Shown here: positions 33,401 to 44,380 of the stretch, piece after piece
Numbering within the stretch: the first letter of the stretch is position 1
Layout of the letters: each line of letters begins with the position of its first letter
Assembly (NCBI GenBank): GCA_963969365.1
Contig: OZ017750.1
Coordinates: forward strand, 2,852,001 to 2,916,000
Reading direction: 5' to 3'
DNA from: Asterochloris sp. CNOR1
Taxonomy: Eukaryota; Chlorophyta; Trebouxiophyceae; Trebouxiales; Trebouxiaceae
DNA length: 64,000 nucleotides
Made by a program: the position numbers and the translations under genes
Notes under the pieces: generated by a model
The model's input: only the letters and a program-made list of their open reading frames with translations
The model's database searches: none
What the model was told of the DNA's origin: nothing

Positions 33401-35783
33401 CAGCTGACTAGACAACAAAGGTCCCTCAATCAGGGCAGGCAGCACTCACTGCTTGCGCTCAAGGGCAAACTCAAAGCTGGCCTTTGCAAAGCCCCTGATG
33501 GACTCATCAGTATTGTACATGGCCATGGCCACGCCCGCGCCGTCGAACTCGTGTACCTCATATGTCTGCTTCTCGCCCCCACCCTGCAGCCACCCACTAT
33601 GTTGACATGCACAATGCAGAGGGTGCATGCTGCCCGACCCGTCAGACCCGTCTTATAGCTGTCGACAGGCATGGCAGGAGTCCTCAGCTGCTGGGACCCT
33701 CAAGGTCTGTCAGGGCCTGCAGAGGCCAAGACTGCATCTGGGTGGGGTCTGCATGATGTGGAGGTCACTTGCAGCTAGGCTGAATCTCTGGCAGCAAGGA
33801 GGTCCAAGGTGCACCTCGCCTCCAACCAGGCAGTCCAGAGGTGCTGTGCAGCAGGACACAATGCCTGCAGGGTCCACCAGGCCAGCTGTGGCGCATGCCG
33901 GCCTGCTCCCTCCTCACGGTGCAACAGCCTCTTCAGGCACGGCCTTGCCCTGTGGGTTTTATGAGGCAGCAGCTTTGCACTCCCACCTCTGGTGTGTAGA
34001 CCAGCTCCAGCCTGCCCTTTCCTGGCACCTTAAAGTCTGTGGCCCGGTACTGGTCCCCAAAGGCGTGCCTGAACAGGACATGCATCTGCTGTCATCGCTG
34101 CACCTTTCACCATGTGTGCTTGGACAGGCACAAGTGTGCAAGAGCGGCGCTTTGAGTCTTGGGCACAGCCTGGCTTCTCATGCGTATCACAGCCATGCAG
34201 AGAAGTTGCTTAGAAGCATGCCTGCCACAGACACGCACCCCTGCTCAGCAATCTTCGGGCAGGCTGCCCACAAAGCAGGTGGCAGCCTGGACTTCGTCGA
34301 TATGCAGCCTGAATTGAGCCATGGCCAAGCATCATTGCACGAAGCAGGAGGCTGTCCTTACAGCAGAAGGCTGCATGCAATCATCTGTGGTGCCAGCTGT
34401 GGCGGCATTACAGCCATAGCTGGCAGCCTCACCTGCCGACCACGATGGGCTTCTTCCAGCCAGGCACCAGGCGGGGAATGTTTTCAATGACGATGGGCTC
34501 CCTGAAGACTGTGCCATTCAGGATGTTCCTGCAGGCAGGCAGGAGCATGAGCTGGGGAGGAGGCACCTGTAACACCGATGGGGTACAGATTGAAGCAATA
34601 GAGGGGCCTAGGCAGCAGGGGTCAAGCGTCACGGACGACAGGCAAGCATGCGGTGCTGCCTGGCAGCTCCAACAAGAATCACGACCCACTGCAGCAGTTG
34701 CAGTTTTGTCCTGTGTGGGTTTTGTGTGCAGATATGCACGCAACGCTGCTCAGCAGACTGTTCAGAATAATGATTCACTGGGCTGGTGGCCCTGTGCCTG
34801 CATGCATGTGACGTTATTGCAGGCCGCTGCAGGTACACAAAGTACGAAGGGCAGCAAGCCCACCTGATGGTACCATTTGGGCTGCGCCACATCTTCTTCA
34901 AGCCAAACTCCTTCACCCTGCCCTCGTCAGGGGTGATCGTGGCGCACTTGATGCCCACGCTATATCTCTGCAGGGGCAGCAGGGGGCCAGGCATGTCAGC
35001 AGGCGCACATGGCCGGTCCAGCAAGCAGGATGGTCAGGCACTGAGAGAGGCCTGGCTGCACGGAGGGCAGAGTTGCATGGCCTGTGCGAGCGCAAGGCTG
35101 CCGAGCACGCCTGCAGGGCCCACCCACCTATGCGCCAGCATGACCCACACTGGCTGTCTCTGTCTGAACGGTGGGGGCTGCCCAGTAGCATGTCAGCCCA
35201 CTTGCTACAAAAGCATGCGTTGCAGCCCTCCACAGGAAACACAGGTGCCCTCACTGATGTCTCACCTGGGAGGCACCAGATTTGAACACCAGCCTACCTG
35301 AATGGCATGCGCTGCGTCCACAGTGACCTGGTCGTCAGTGGCATCCCTGTTGGGCAAGCCCAGGTCGAAATACTTGATGTCCAAGTCCAGGTACGGGTGA
35401 ATTAGCTGCAGAACAGGCAGGGCAGGTGATTCCAGCGGCACACCTCAGTGTGAGGCATGAGCAGGCCGGCTGCATCCTGCAGCTGCACTGGCAGGCAGGT
35501 TTGAAGGATCGCATGGGTACAGACATGTGACGCTGCTGAAGGCATGTATATTGCCCAGCCTGCCAGCTGCAGCAGGCGGGCATCTCAGATTGCTCACGCT
35601 CTTCTTGATTTCGTCCCAGATTACCCTGCGTGAAACATTGCAGCTGTTGGGCTCTGTGGATGTCTGAGCATTGCAGCAGTGAGATGAGGCAACACATTGA
35701 GGGCCTCAGTGTCTTTACCTGGTCATTTCGTCTCCATCGAGATCTACCACTGGGTTCTGGACTTTGATTTTGGCAGATGGCAT
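30489..35783 (-). CDS. ICDH: NADP-dependent isocitrate dehydrogenase with peroxisomal targeting signal
   Basis: Thirteen exons fit in phase: 35783-35719, 35625-35598, 35405-35298, 34967-34864, 34528-34433, 34068-33987, 33583-33450, 32669-32513, 32019-31971, 31733-31626, 31268-31145, 30888-30861 and 30659-30489, giving 417 residues, the usual eukaryotic length. The enzyme converts isocitrate to 2-oxoglutarate and makes NADPH. Seen in order: [117 protein letters not shown] and AGKMTKDLA. The protein ends QSKL, a textbook PTS1, and the chosen start leaves no transit peptide, so a peroxisomal or dual cytosolic location is likely. An acceptor 11 bp before the ATG means an upstream exon could add a leader. 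Exons 2 and 12 are only 28 nt. The intron after 32513 has a GC donor. Confidence 0.95.
32818..32980 (-). repeat. Two intronic copies of an exon start with its 3' splice site (ICDH)
   Basis: The exon starting at 32669 reads VLYMSTKN. Copies at about 32818-32846 and 32950-32980 read VLFMSTN and LLYMSL in the same orientation, the first directly after a CTGCAG acceptor. Both lie in the intron just upstream of the true exon. Confidence 0.75.
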
Positions 35784-36146
35784 GGATGCAAATGCTGCAG
35801 GGAGGGAGATGTGAGTTGAAGGCATTGTCTGGGCTCCAATGCACCAAGCCGTCAGCAGGGTCCTCTCACCCACACAGAGAGTTCCCCTGTTCACTCTCAG
35901 ACTGCTAGAGGAGGACTGGCTGCTGCGCCTCAGGATGTGATGGCCTTGTGATTGGATTACCTTGCCGAGTGTTTTGCAAGTCAGCACTTTGAGCATGTGG
36001 CCTTGTCTGACAAGGCAGGGCTGACTCAGTTGGGTCAGGACCGCAATTTGGCAATAGTAGCTGTCCACTGCCTCTTCGGCAGATCTGGATACACCAAAGC
36101 TGTCTGATAGGTCACGGCAATTGCAACCCGCTCCCTGCACCCCAGC
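35784..36146. promoter_or_regulatory. Divergent intergenic region between ICDH and an unknown gene
   Basis: This 363-bp gap separates the ICDH start (minus) from the start of the unknown plus-strand gene. A CTGCAG acceptor at 35800-35795 on the minus strand suggests that a 5' UTR or leader intron of ICDH occupies part of it. No other signal is seen. Confidence 0.4.
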
Positions 36147-37613
36147 ATGGAGCCTGCACTGGTGGTGTTCGATCCCCTTCCCCTCACAGAGGACTGGGCC
36201 AGCTTCCAGGTCCAGCAACTCAACCTGCCAGAGCAGGATCCTCCCCGCCTCAGTGAAACAGCCCTGCATGTGCAGCATGTGCTGGACAGTCAGCATGGCA
36301 GGATGCTGAGCCTGAAGAGGCTGGCCCCCAGGAACACCCACAGCCTGCAGCGCCCTGTCGTGGAGCAGGAAGCTGAGCTGTTGCCCACGCTCGTGAGTGG
36401 CTCGTCTGTCATGCCAGGCAAAGGCAGCTTGATCATCTGCTAGCGCCACTCCCCGCTGTCATGCTGCAGATGGAGGAGCAGAGCGAACCACTGGACATAG
36501 CAGAGCCCCAGAAGGCAGCAGTGCCTTCCAAGCAGCGTCGTCCCATCCCTGGTGGTCACGAGGAGCTGGGGCCACCTCCGGCAAGTGGCTGCTGGCACAC
36601 ATAGCCATCCACCTGCCCCAGAGCAGCGTGCAGCCTTGCAGCCTTGCAGAGAAGATCTTGCAGCTTATGCGTCCACAGCACCTCACTTTGAACAGCCTTG
36701 CATGGCACCAAGCACAGGCTGTGAGGGGCTGCAGCAGGCGGCGTGCAAAATGCAGGGACAGAGGGCGCCCCTCCTCATTGGGCAGGTGAGTACCTGCTGC
36801 AGGTTGGGCAGCATGTTTCTGCAGGCAAGCTGCAGCCACAGGCAGCCAGCAGGTGCTGTCATCAGCACTGCATTGAGCGTCATCCAGGCTGTCCCTGCTG
36901 CAGGGGCATTGGCACCGTTGGCGTCCTGCACACAAGCACAAGCAGCTGCTGCCAGTCATGAGTTGCACCTTAGCAGGCAGCCACGCCCCAAAAACCGCTT
37001 GTAACTCCAGAAGTGCGAGCTAATGCTCAGCCAGGCAGGTCCCTGCTGCAGGCAGGGCAGCCAGACTGCTGGCAGTGGCGCCAAGCCTGATGCGCTGAGC
37101 AGCAGACGCGCGATCTGTCGCACAGCTAGACAGTGCCTGCTGCTCAGCCAGTAAGGTCCCTGCTGATCAGCCAAGCAGGTCTTTGCTGCAGGGGCGGCGG
37201 CGGCGGCCTGCTGGTGATCAGCAGGCTCAGCAGGCACCGGCAGAGGCAGCCATCAGCCTGATGCACGCCCGCAGCAGGCGTGAGAAGGCGCCCAGGGCGC
37301 CTGTGCGCCCCAGCAAGCAGCTGCAGGACTCCACCTACTCTGAGACTCTATGGTGTGACACAAAGGCGGCCCTGTACCAGGTGACCCTGCTTCAACTTGG
37401 CACTTACTGGCTGTGGTGCAACCCAAGTGCTCTCTACAAAGTGGACTCTCCTTGCTCATGTGGGGCAGAGCTCAGGTCGATGCGCTTGGTCATTCACATG
37501 CTGCCTTGTCCTGTCCAGCGCATCAGGTTGCCAGACTGGCTGCCAGAGATGCCCTGCTGCAGACTCACAGCTGGGTATTGGCGTGCAGGGCTCGTCAGAT
37601 GTGGCCTGGGTGA
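36147..37613 (+). CDS. Unrecognised protein of about 210 residues
   Basis: Four exons agree in phase: 36147-36392, 36470-36580, 37192-37380 and 37527-37613. I do not recognise the family. The first exon is a clean coding stretch from an ATG (MEPALVVFDPLPLTEDWASF), with a conserved-looking block LKRLAPRNTHSLQRPVVEQE. The second has a basic patch (SKQRRPIPGG). The third has GRRRRPAGDQQ and RSRREKAPRAPVRPSKQLQD, so a nuclear, nucleic-acid-associated role is possible. The last is a short helix (VARLAARDALLQTHSWVLA). The second intron would need a GC donor (CCG then GCAAGT at 36581). The final exon is the least certain; an overlapping frame from 37518 gives a different C-terminus. Confidence 0.5.
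37024..37193 (+). repeat. Repeated polypyrimidine/3' splice-site segment
   Basis: Related segments at about 37024-37056, 37139-37165 and 37166-37193 contain CTCAGCCA, CAGGTCCCTGCTG or CAGGTCTTTGCTGCAG. The last is the acceptor actually used before the exon at 37192, so the intron end has been copied two or three times. Confidence 0.65.
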
Positions 37614-38455
37614 CGCGAGAACGAGCACAGTGCTCAGCTGGCAGGGTGTTCACATGGGGGCAGCGCATTGCCCTGCCCACTAAAGGATTCCATCCAGCTC
37701 GCCAGCCCAGCCTGGTCACCGATAGAGCACCCGTCCTGGAGCTTTGAAGGTTGCTGGAGGACCAGTTCAGGCTGCTCAGGCTTAGCAGCCGGAACTATGT
37801 ACGCCTCGTGCAGCAGCTCGGCCTCTAGCACTTTGGGGGTTGCAATACCAGCCAGCTGCAGCGCCACATGTCAGTTGCCTGCCATGCCAGCATAAGATGG
37901 CCGCCTGGCGACATCTGTGCCCTGCTCCGCTCTTTAAGCTCCTCCAATTCAAGCTGTGCATACATATCAGGGCCCTCCAGAGCAAGTGCTGCGACCGCTG
38001 CCTGCTGCCAAGGGCCTCTTCCATGCATGGGATGGCTGAGCGTGTAAAGTCTGCTGCATTGCAATCTGAGGCAGATTGAAGTGCATGGCTGCTCCCAGCA
38101 GCGCAACACCGTGGCAATAAGGCAGGGATGCCCAGGGTAGCCTGAATCCACTTGCCAAGGCACCCCACCAGGAGTCTCCTGTGGCTGGGGGGCTTTACTG
38201 TGCAGGTAAGCACCGGAGCAGCAAACTAGATAGTTGCACTGCTTACCCAGGTAAGGGGCCCATATAATCAAGGCATCACTTTGCTCCCAGCCTGTGGCTG
38301 TTTGCTCAGAGCTGTGCTTGCCAAGGAAACATATGCTTGCCTGTTGATGCAGGGCTCATTCTTTGGCGGATCGAACGGTGCCTCAGAGTGGGACGAATAG
38401 GCTTCCTTGGTCTTGCTTCTTAGTGTCCAGTGTTGAGGGTCCCACTGCTGCTTTC
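37614..38455. other. Intergenic region with a weak minus-strand gene candidate
   Basis: Apart from the low-confidence minus-strand ORFs at 37634-38060, nothing is supported. The stretch 38060-38455 should hold the 5' region of the TMEM135-like gene. An acceptor at about 38430 could begin an exon reading SVEGPTAAF before the chosen Met at 38456. Confidence 0.4.
37634..38060 (-). CDS. Possible small gene, hypothetical
   Basis: Two stretches look coding on the minus strand. One at about 38000-37895 reads ALEGPDMYAQLELEELKERS, an acidic amphipathic helix. The other at 37855-37634, after a GCGCTGCAG acceptor, reads LAGIATPKVLEAELLHEAY then PAAKPEQPELVLQQPSKLQD and ends in a stop. I recognise neither and could not fix a start or a junction. 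Composition is less CAG-biased than the surrounding ORF shadows, which is the main reason to list it. Confidence 0.2.
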
Positions 38456-41400
38456 ATGAAACCTGATCAGGTCACATTTGAGAGGCAGATCAGCATGCAG
38501 CAGGATGAGGCTTCCGAAAGCAGCAGACTGAAGCAAATAACACCAGCCGGCTTGCAAGAGGCACCTTTGGACGATACTGAACCGCCTGGGACATCTGGCC
38601 ATCATGCACATGTCGGGGCTGCAGAAGAGGATGTCCCCCAGCTGCGCGCAAGGCTGCTAGAAGCCTTGCAGCAGGTGGAAAGGCTGAGGGGCCGCAGCGA
38701 ATCCTTTCAAAACCTGGAAGCAGCAGCGCAGGCTGCCCAAGCTGCAGGTATGCCATCCTAAAGAGCTCCCAAGCATTGGAGGTTGCTCAGATCTGCTGCT
38801 GCTGCATCTGGAGCATATATGCAGGTCTGCTGCATGCAGCCGGGGGCGCTTGGTGCTAATACTTGGACTTGCTGCGCCTGCTGCAAAATTTGCACCACCG
38901 CACAGCAATCCAATTCAAGCACCTGCCAGGTGCAGCGGCAACATTGTTGCTGTGCCTAAATCCCGGCGGGGGAGAAAGGAGGAGAGGCCGGGGGGCGCGC
39001 GCGCTGTTGCTTCTGTGGCAGATGCTCTGAGCCAGCCAAGGCCTGGCGCCTGGACTTGAGCTGGCTGATGATGTCCACACCTGCTGCAGATGCACGGCGG
39101 CTGTGGAAGCCTGCATGGCAGGCTGGCCAACGCGCCTTTGTCATGGCCTACTTCACGCGTGAGGGACTCGGCCTGCTGACGCGGATCCTCACCCTGCTGC
39201 GCGCCGGCAAACTGCAGGATTTGGCCAGCTGGAAGCTGCTGTCGGGCGACAGAGGGCTTGTCAGGTCAGCATTGCCGTATTGTATATGGTGAGCCGGTCA
39301 GCGCCAGCGCGACTGCCTATCAGCCTGCAGCCAGAAGCTGGTGCCGGGCAACCGGGAACTTGTCAGGTCAGCACTTGCCAGTTTGTGATGAAGTCTTATG
39401 TGGGCAAGCTGCGGGTTCCGCCCCGCTGGACGCTGCTGTTGGGCGACAGAGGGTTGGCAAGGTCGGCACCTGCCGTCAATTGGGACCTGTGAGCTGGCAG
39501 GAAGGCTGTGAAGCGTCTCTGGGCAACAGTGGGCTTGTCAGGTCAGCAGCAGCCGGTTGTACCAAGCGTCAGGCGTAAGAGGCACACCGCACCAGCCACC
39601 ACCAGAGCGCTTGCATGCTTGGCATTGCCCACCAGCTGTGCAGAGGCGGCAGCTGTCAGCAAGGATGCATGTCAAGACTGCCATGCAGTGGCGCAGAGCT
39701 TCTGAAGTGTGTACGGTATTCCGAGGCAGCCCGTGCCCTGCAAGTGGGTTATGGGCGGCTGCAGCAGAGCAGAGGTGTGCCTCAGATGCATGTAGCAAGC
39801 GCAACTCCCTGCTAGCTGCAGGCTATGAGGAAAAGAAGGACGCAGTCAAGCTGGCGCTATTTACAATCGTGTTCAAGTTCCTCCAGGAACCCTGCAGAGT
39901 CTCAAAGGCAGCGCCGCCTGCGTGCAGGGAGGATGCAGTCAAGCTGGCGCTGTTTGTGGGTGGCTTCACTGGCAGCTACCACCTGCTGAGGGGCGGGCTC
40001 CAGCAGTGGATGAATCAGAGCCACACTCAGGCCTGCTTCACCGCAGGCTGCCTTGCAGGCAAGTTGTGGGGCAGCTTGTCTGGTTTCACCTGGCTGCACT
40101 CCTCCCCTGGATCCAATGACACTCAGCTGGCAGGCAACATGATGCTGAGCCAGCTGATCGATGCTGCACGGGAGCGGGGTACTGACCGAGCCACCTTGAG
40201 GACGAATGCTGGCTCTCTGTTCAGCCCAGCTCTTGCGTATGCTGCCCGGCACCCTTCGCCCGTGCTTTGAACTATTGCTGTGCACCCATGCGAATGCTTG
40301 GCGGCAGCAGGGAGCCTCAGAATGCTGTTCCTGCAGACACTGCGTCTGCGCAGCCTGGCACTGATGCCTGTCACATGAGCTGGGCTGACAGGACAAGTGC
40401 TGCTGCAAGCTTCAAGCTGCTTGTCCAGGAGCCAAGCCCGCCTTGCAATTTGCACCGTAGGTCACTCTCACACCCTTTCATTGCAGACATTGTGCAATTG
40501 CAAACAAATGGGTACCTGGCAGTGCTGCCCTTGTGCCTGCTGCCTTGCAGGCATCACGCGACTGTATCAGAAGCTCTACATGGCCAGCACTGGCTGATAC
40601 ACCAGCGCCACTGCAGGCTTCAACAGATGCAAGAAGGGCAATGCAGTTGCACAATCTTGCCCAGAAGCCTGCCATCGACCCTGCTGCAGCTGCCCTCATC
40701 ATCATCTTGTTTTTCCAGCAGCGAAGCTTTACTGGCGTTGTTGCCACCTAGCCATTCGAATCCTCCGATCCAGTGCTGCCGCCTTGCAGGTATCAGGCTG
40801 CTGTTCCAAGAGCAGGGCCCTGCCAGCCTGTGCTACTGTCTGTCTGCAAACTTTGAGCCCCAATGCTGTTGCCCTGCAGGCATCACGCTGCTGTTCCAGA
40901 AGCGGGAGCGGCGCCGCACCCTGGCTCTATACACCCTGGCTCGCCTGGCGCAGTGCTACTACAACAGCCAGAAGCAGCAGGGGCGGTGGCATGCCTGGGG
41001 CAGCGACTGGCAGTATGGAGACGCTCTGCTGTTTGCTGTGTCCTCTGCTCAGGTCAGCTGCCCGGTCTGCACGCATGATGCGCATGCGCAAGCCTGTGAA
41101 GGTTGCTGATGCCAGCAGTCACGACTGGGCCAATGGGAACATCGGGGCCCTGGCTTGCTGAAGCATGCTGAGCCCAGCAGTCTTAAGATGTGCACACAGT
41201 CCCTCCATCTGGAAACAGCATGTCAGGCCACGGGGCTGCGTGTCTGTGTTCCTGGCAGGGAAAGCGCCAGCTGGATGCAGTATACCTGCTTTGATCAGGG
41301 ATGGCATGTGCACCCCTGCTGCTTCATGATCTTGCCACATGCCTGGCGCAGTGCATCACCTTGCTAGAGCAGCATTTGTCACTTCCTGCTGATGCCCTCA

Positions 41401-44223
41401 CCAAGCGTTGCCAAGGTTGCACTTGTCACACCCTGCAGATCATGTACAGCTACGTCATGAACCCCAAGACGCTGCCGGCTTCTTACTGGAACTTCATAGT
41501 GCGGTGAGCAACTGCATGACCTGGCCTGCCTTCAATGTAGACCTCCCCAAAGTTGTAGAGGTCCTGGCATTTTGCGCCTGCTTGAGGCTGTGAGGTGCCC
41601 CTGTGTCACGATGGCAGCTGCCTCCCAAAATGCTGTCCTTTGCACCCTGTCCCCTCGAGAAGTGGTGCATGCTCTTCGTTCAGAGGTTGCTTCAGCCCTG
41701 CTCTGCATCAGCATGTACAGCGGGAGCTGCACAGGTGCCCCCAATTGCTGTGCACCAATGACTTGGTAGACATTGCTGTGATTCAGTCTGCTGCAGGACT
41801 GGCCGCATCTGTGCTGTGGTGCTGCATGCTGTGACCTTCAGAGAGCCTGCATGCATACATGAGACTGTGCAACACAGTCATGCACAGTGGCTGTGCCATT
41901 GCCAGAGTTGTTCTCATGCCCATTGCCCTTCCTTGCAGGACTGGCCCCATCCATGAAGTGGTGCTGGAGGCGGTGCGCCGCAACGTGCGCAAGCAGCCAG
42001 TGAACATAGCTGCAGTCAACAGTTACATTCGCAGAAATGGAGGGCGCACACTCCTGCAGGACCCCTTTCCTCGCCAGGTAGTCCCCAATCTGTCATTCAC
42101 GGTCAAGCCTGTGCAAGCTGCCCAGATGTGGGAAACTGTACCATCCAGCAAACCCCTTTCCCACCAGATGGGCTTCTAAACGCCATGCCTGGGTGTGAGG
42201 CCGATGTCATCTGCTAAAATCAGAGGAGGTGCTTCTCTGCAGACCTGTTGCTTGCCCCAGCGGCAATGCAGCTGGAGTGGGCACCAGACATAATATACAA
42301 TCCCTCCAATACATCAGCAACCTGCTTGCAACTGCCTAAGGCTTTTTTGGAACTGGGCATGCTATGTCCTGCTGGCATGGCAGGTAAGCACCTGAGCTTC
42401 CAAACATGGCCATGAGCGGTGACATGCAGGGGTACGGGCATACATTTTGTTTGGCTTGACAGGCTGTCCCACAAGGACGCTTCGGGGCTGCATCATGGCC
42501 GTCATCAATGCCATGCTTTGACAATCATGCTGCCAGCTTGGGCAGCTTTGCTGACCTCATCTGTGCTGCTGGCCTGCAGATTGGCGCTGCTGTCCTCCAC
42601 CCGCACACCAGGTCCCCTGTGGCAAACGTGCTTAGGGCTGCAAGGAACACCTTTTCCCGGACATTTCCCCTGTATCTGTCCATCAATCTAGTTCCGTATG
42701 TGGTAAGTAGCTTATCTGGCTGCTCTGTGTGCATGTCCTGTCGTGCTTTGAGCTGGGCTGCAGAAGTGTCAAGAGTGTTCTGGCCCCCACTTCACTGCTG
42801 CCCCTGCTTTGGCTTGTGCAGACAATTGCAGCCGCTCCTGGCTGCAGCATGTGTTGTGTGCATGCCCATGAGCCTTGGCAGCCATTGAGACATGTCCCAA
42901 GCCCTGTGTCCCAAGCTCTGATGTCGCTGCGCTATGAGCTCTCTGCACCCTCAGGTCTTGTGCTCCAGCCTCACCCGACATGCACGGCCTGCAGGTACTG
43001 AACTTCAGAAATGCAGCCAAGGCCCCACTTATGACGAGCTTGCATGCCGCCCTGAGCGCAGCCCGCAGCACCAGCTTCCTGTCAGCCTTTGTGGGGCTGT
43101 ACCAGATGACCATTTCAGCACACAGAGCCCTGTGCAAGACAGGGGACTTCAAGCTGCTCTACTTTGCGGCAGGTTGGTGTGCATTGCCTGCATGGCGGTT
43201 GCCAGCTGGCTGCAGCTGCTCTGCCCAATGGAGACGTGCAGCTGGCCCCAGAGCAGGCTGCTGGGCTGCTCAGCACATCGACTGCACCTAGGCAGACCTG
43301 ACTGCTTCAGTACCTGCATAGGCAGAACAGTGCAGCCTGCACTGCCTCTGCCAGCATCAGACCTCCACCACAGCCGGCCCCTCCTGCAGGGCTGGTCGCC
43401 TCAGGATCCATCCTGATGGAAAAGCGGAGTCGCCGCAGTGAGCTGGCCCTCTACGTCTTCCCCCGCGCGCTGGACTCCTTCCTGCTGACCGTGACCCCCC
43501 GCGGATGGGTGCCCTCCCTGCGCTTCGGCGAGGTGGCGCTGTTCAGCCTGTGCATGGGTGCCCTCATGTATTACAGGTGTGAGGGAGCTTGCTTCAACGA
43601 AACCTGACTGGCAGCCCAGCCTGTGCATCATGTACTCAGCTGCAATTCTGGAGGTGATTGCTGGCTGGTATATCACAGGTGCATGGTGACTCGCACAAAT
43701 ATGCTCCGCTTCATGCATGGACAGGCTCTGGTCTGCGTGTTTGGGGGCTCAGCTGCCGTTATGGCGGTCATGCTTTGCACTGGGGGACTGCAAAACGGTG
43801 CCAATGCTTGCTCGCTCATCATTCACAAGAGCTAGACACAGTGGGCAGATGGCAGTCATGCCTGTGGCAAGGAGCCGGGATGCATTTTTCGCTCTGGTGG
43901 CGACCTGTTATGTTATGGCCATCATGTATGGTCTCGCCATGCATATATGCCTGTATGCTGATATGTCTTGTATTGTGTCTTGCAGGGAGCATGAGCCATC
44001 AACGATGAGCCCACTCATTCGCAGTCTGCTCAGTCGCATTGTACTGGGGCAGCCCTCAAAGCCCACTGTTCAGCTTCAGCGCGTGCCCACCTTCAATTTC
44101 CTGGCTGAAGACATCCTTGGTGCTTCAGACCTCAGAACTTCAGACCAGCCTGGTGCTGCTGGTGAGTTAAAAGAGATAGCCGCCGTCCAAGAGTCGGGGC
44201 AGCAGGGTGCTCAAGCATCCTAA
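38456..44223 (+). CDS. TMEM135-like multi-pass membrane protein
   Basis: Ten exons join in phase: 38456-38747, 39090-39264, 39928-40058, 40880-41052, 41439-41503, 41939-42077, 42580-42702, 42995-43172, 43390-43576 and 43986-44223, giving 566 residues. The N-terminal ~95 residues are acidic with a short coiled coil (LRARLLEALQQVERLRG). The family core then follows: RRLWKPAWQAGQRAFVMAYF, EDAVKLALFVGGFTGSYHLL, AGITLLFQKRERRRTLALYTLARL, SSAQIMYSYVMNPKTLPASYW, the HP motif in AAVLHPHTRS, FPLYLSINLVPYVV and GLVASGSILMEKRSRRSELALYVFPRAL. TMEM135 proteins act in peroxisomal and mitochondrial membranes in animals; the role in algae is not established. Intron 40059-40879 has a GC donor. The start could lie about 30 bp upstream in the same frame. 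It converges on HAP2 with 157 bp between stops. Confidence 0.85.
39229..39566 (+). repeat. Exon end plus 5' splice site present four times in tandem (TMEM135-like)
   Basis: The real exon end is 39229-39264 (GGGCGACAGAGGGCTTGTCAG then GTCAGC). Diverged copies lie at about 39329-39390, 39426-39484 and 39508-39566, spaced about 85-100 bp. Three of the four keep TTGTCAGGTCAGCA; the third reads TTGGCAAGGTCGGCA. Intron sequence after the donor (GCCGT, CCAGTTTG, CCGTCAA) is also repeated, so the unit spans the junction. Confidence 0.9.
39823..39870 (+). repeat. Intronic copy of an exon start (TMEM135-like)
   Basis: This segment reads KKDAVKLALFT after a CTGCAG acceptor. The true exon from 39928 reads EDAVKLALFV. 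DNA identity over the shared GCAGTCAAGCTGGCGCT word is complete. Confidence 0.85.
40530..40817 (+). repeat. Two intronic copies of an exon start with 3' splice site (TMEM135-like)
   Basis: The true exon (40880) starts GCATCACGCTGCTGTTCCAG after CCCTGCAG and reads ITLLFQKRE. Copies at about 40530-40575 and 40774-40817 follow CCTTGCAG and read ITRLYQKLY and IRLLFQEQG. Both are in the GC-AG intron before it. Confidence 0.9.
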
Positions 44224-44380
44224 CCTGTCTGCCTGAAAACACCCTCCTTGTCACTCTCCTGAACACGTCTTGGCCCCTTGACATCCCTTGTTGGCCCCCT
44301 TGCTTTTCAACATGAAACTTGTGGTGGCAAAAGCAGCAGCAGTGCTGCTCACAAGAAGAGTGGGAGAGTGAAAATTCAAT
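44224..44380. other. Convergent 3' region, TMEM135-like and HAP2
   Basis: The two stop codons are 157 bp apart on opposite strands. A (TCAAT)-type run just inside the HAP2 stop is the only simple sequence. No TGTAA is seen on either strand. Confidence 0.5.

Noticed and set aside
35800-36449. Long minus-strand frame upstream of ICDH as a mitochondrial leader
   Set aside because: The frame is low complexity, lies mostly opposite the unknown plus-strand gene's first exon, and has no leader-like composition joined by a convincing donor.
41859-42180. Extension of the TMEM135-like exon beyond 42077 to the in-frame stop at 42177
   Set aside because: GTAGTC at 42078 is a usable donor in phase 0, and the conserved HP-containing exon at 42580 follows in phase. 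Reading on would end the protein before half of the family domain.
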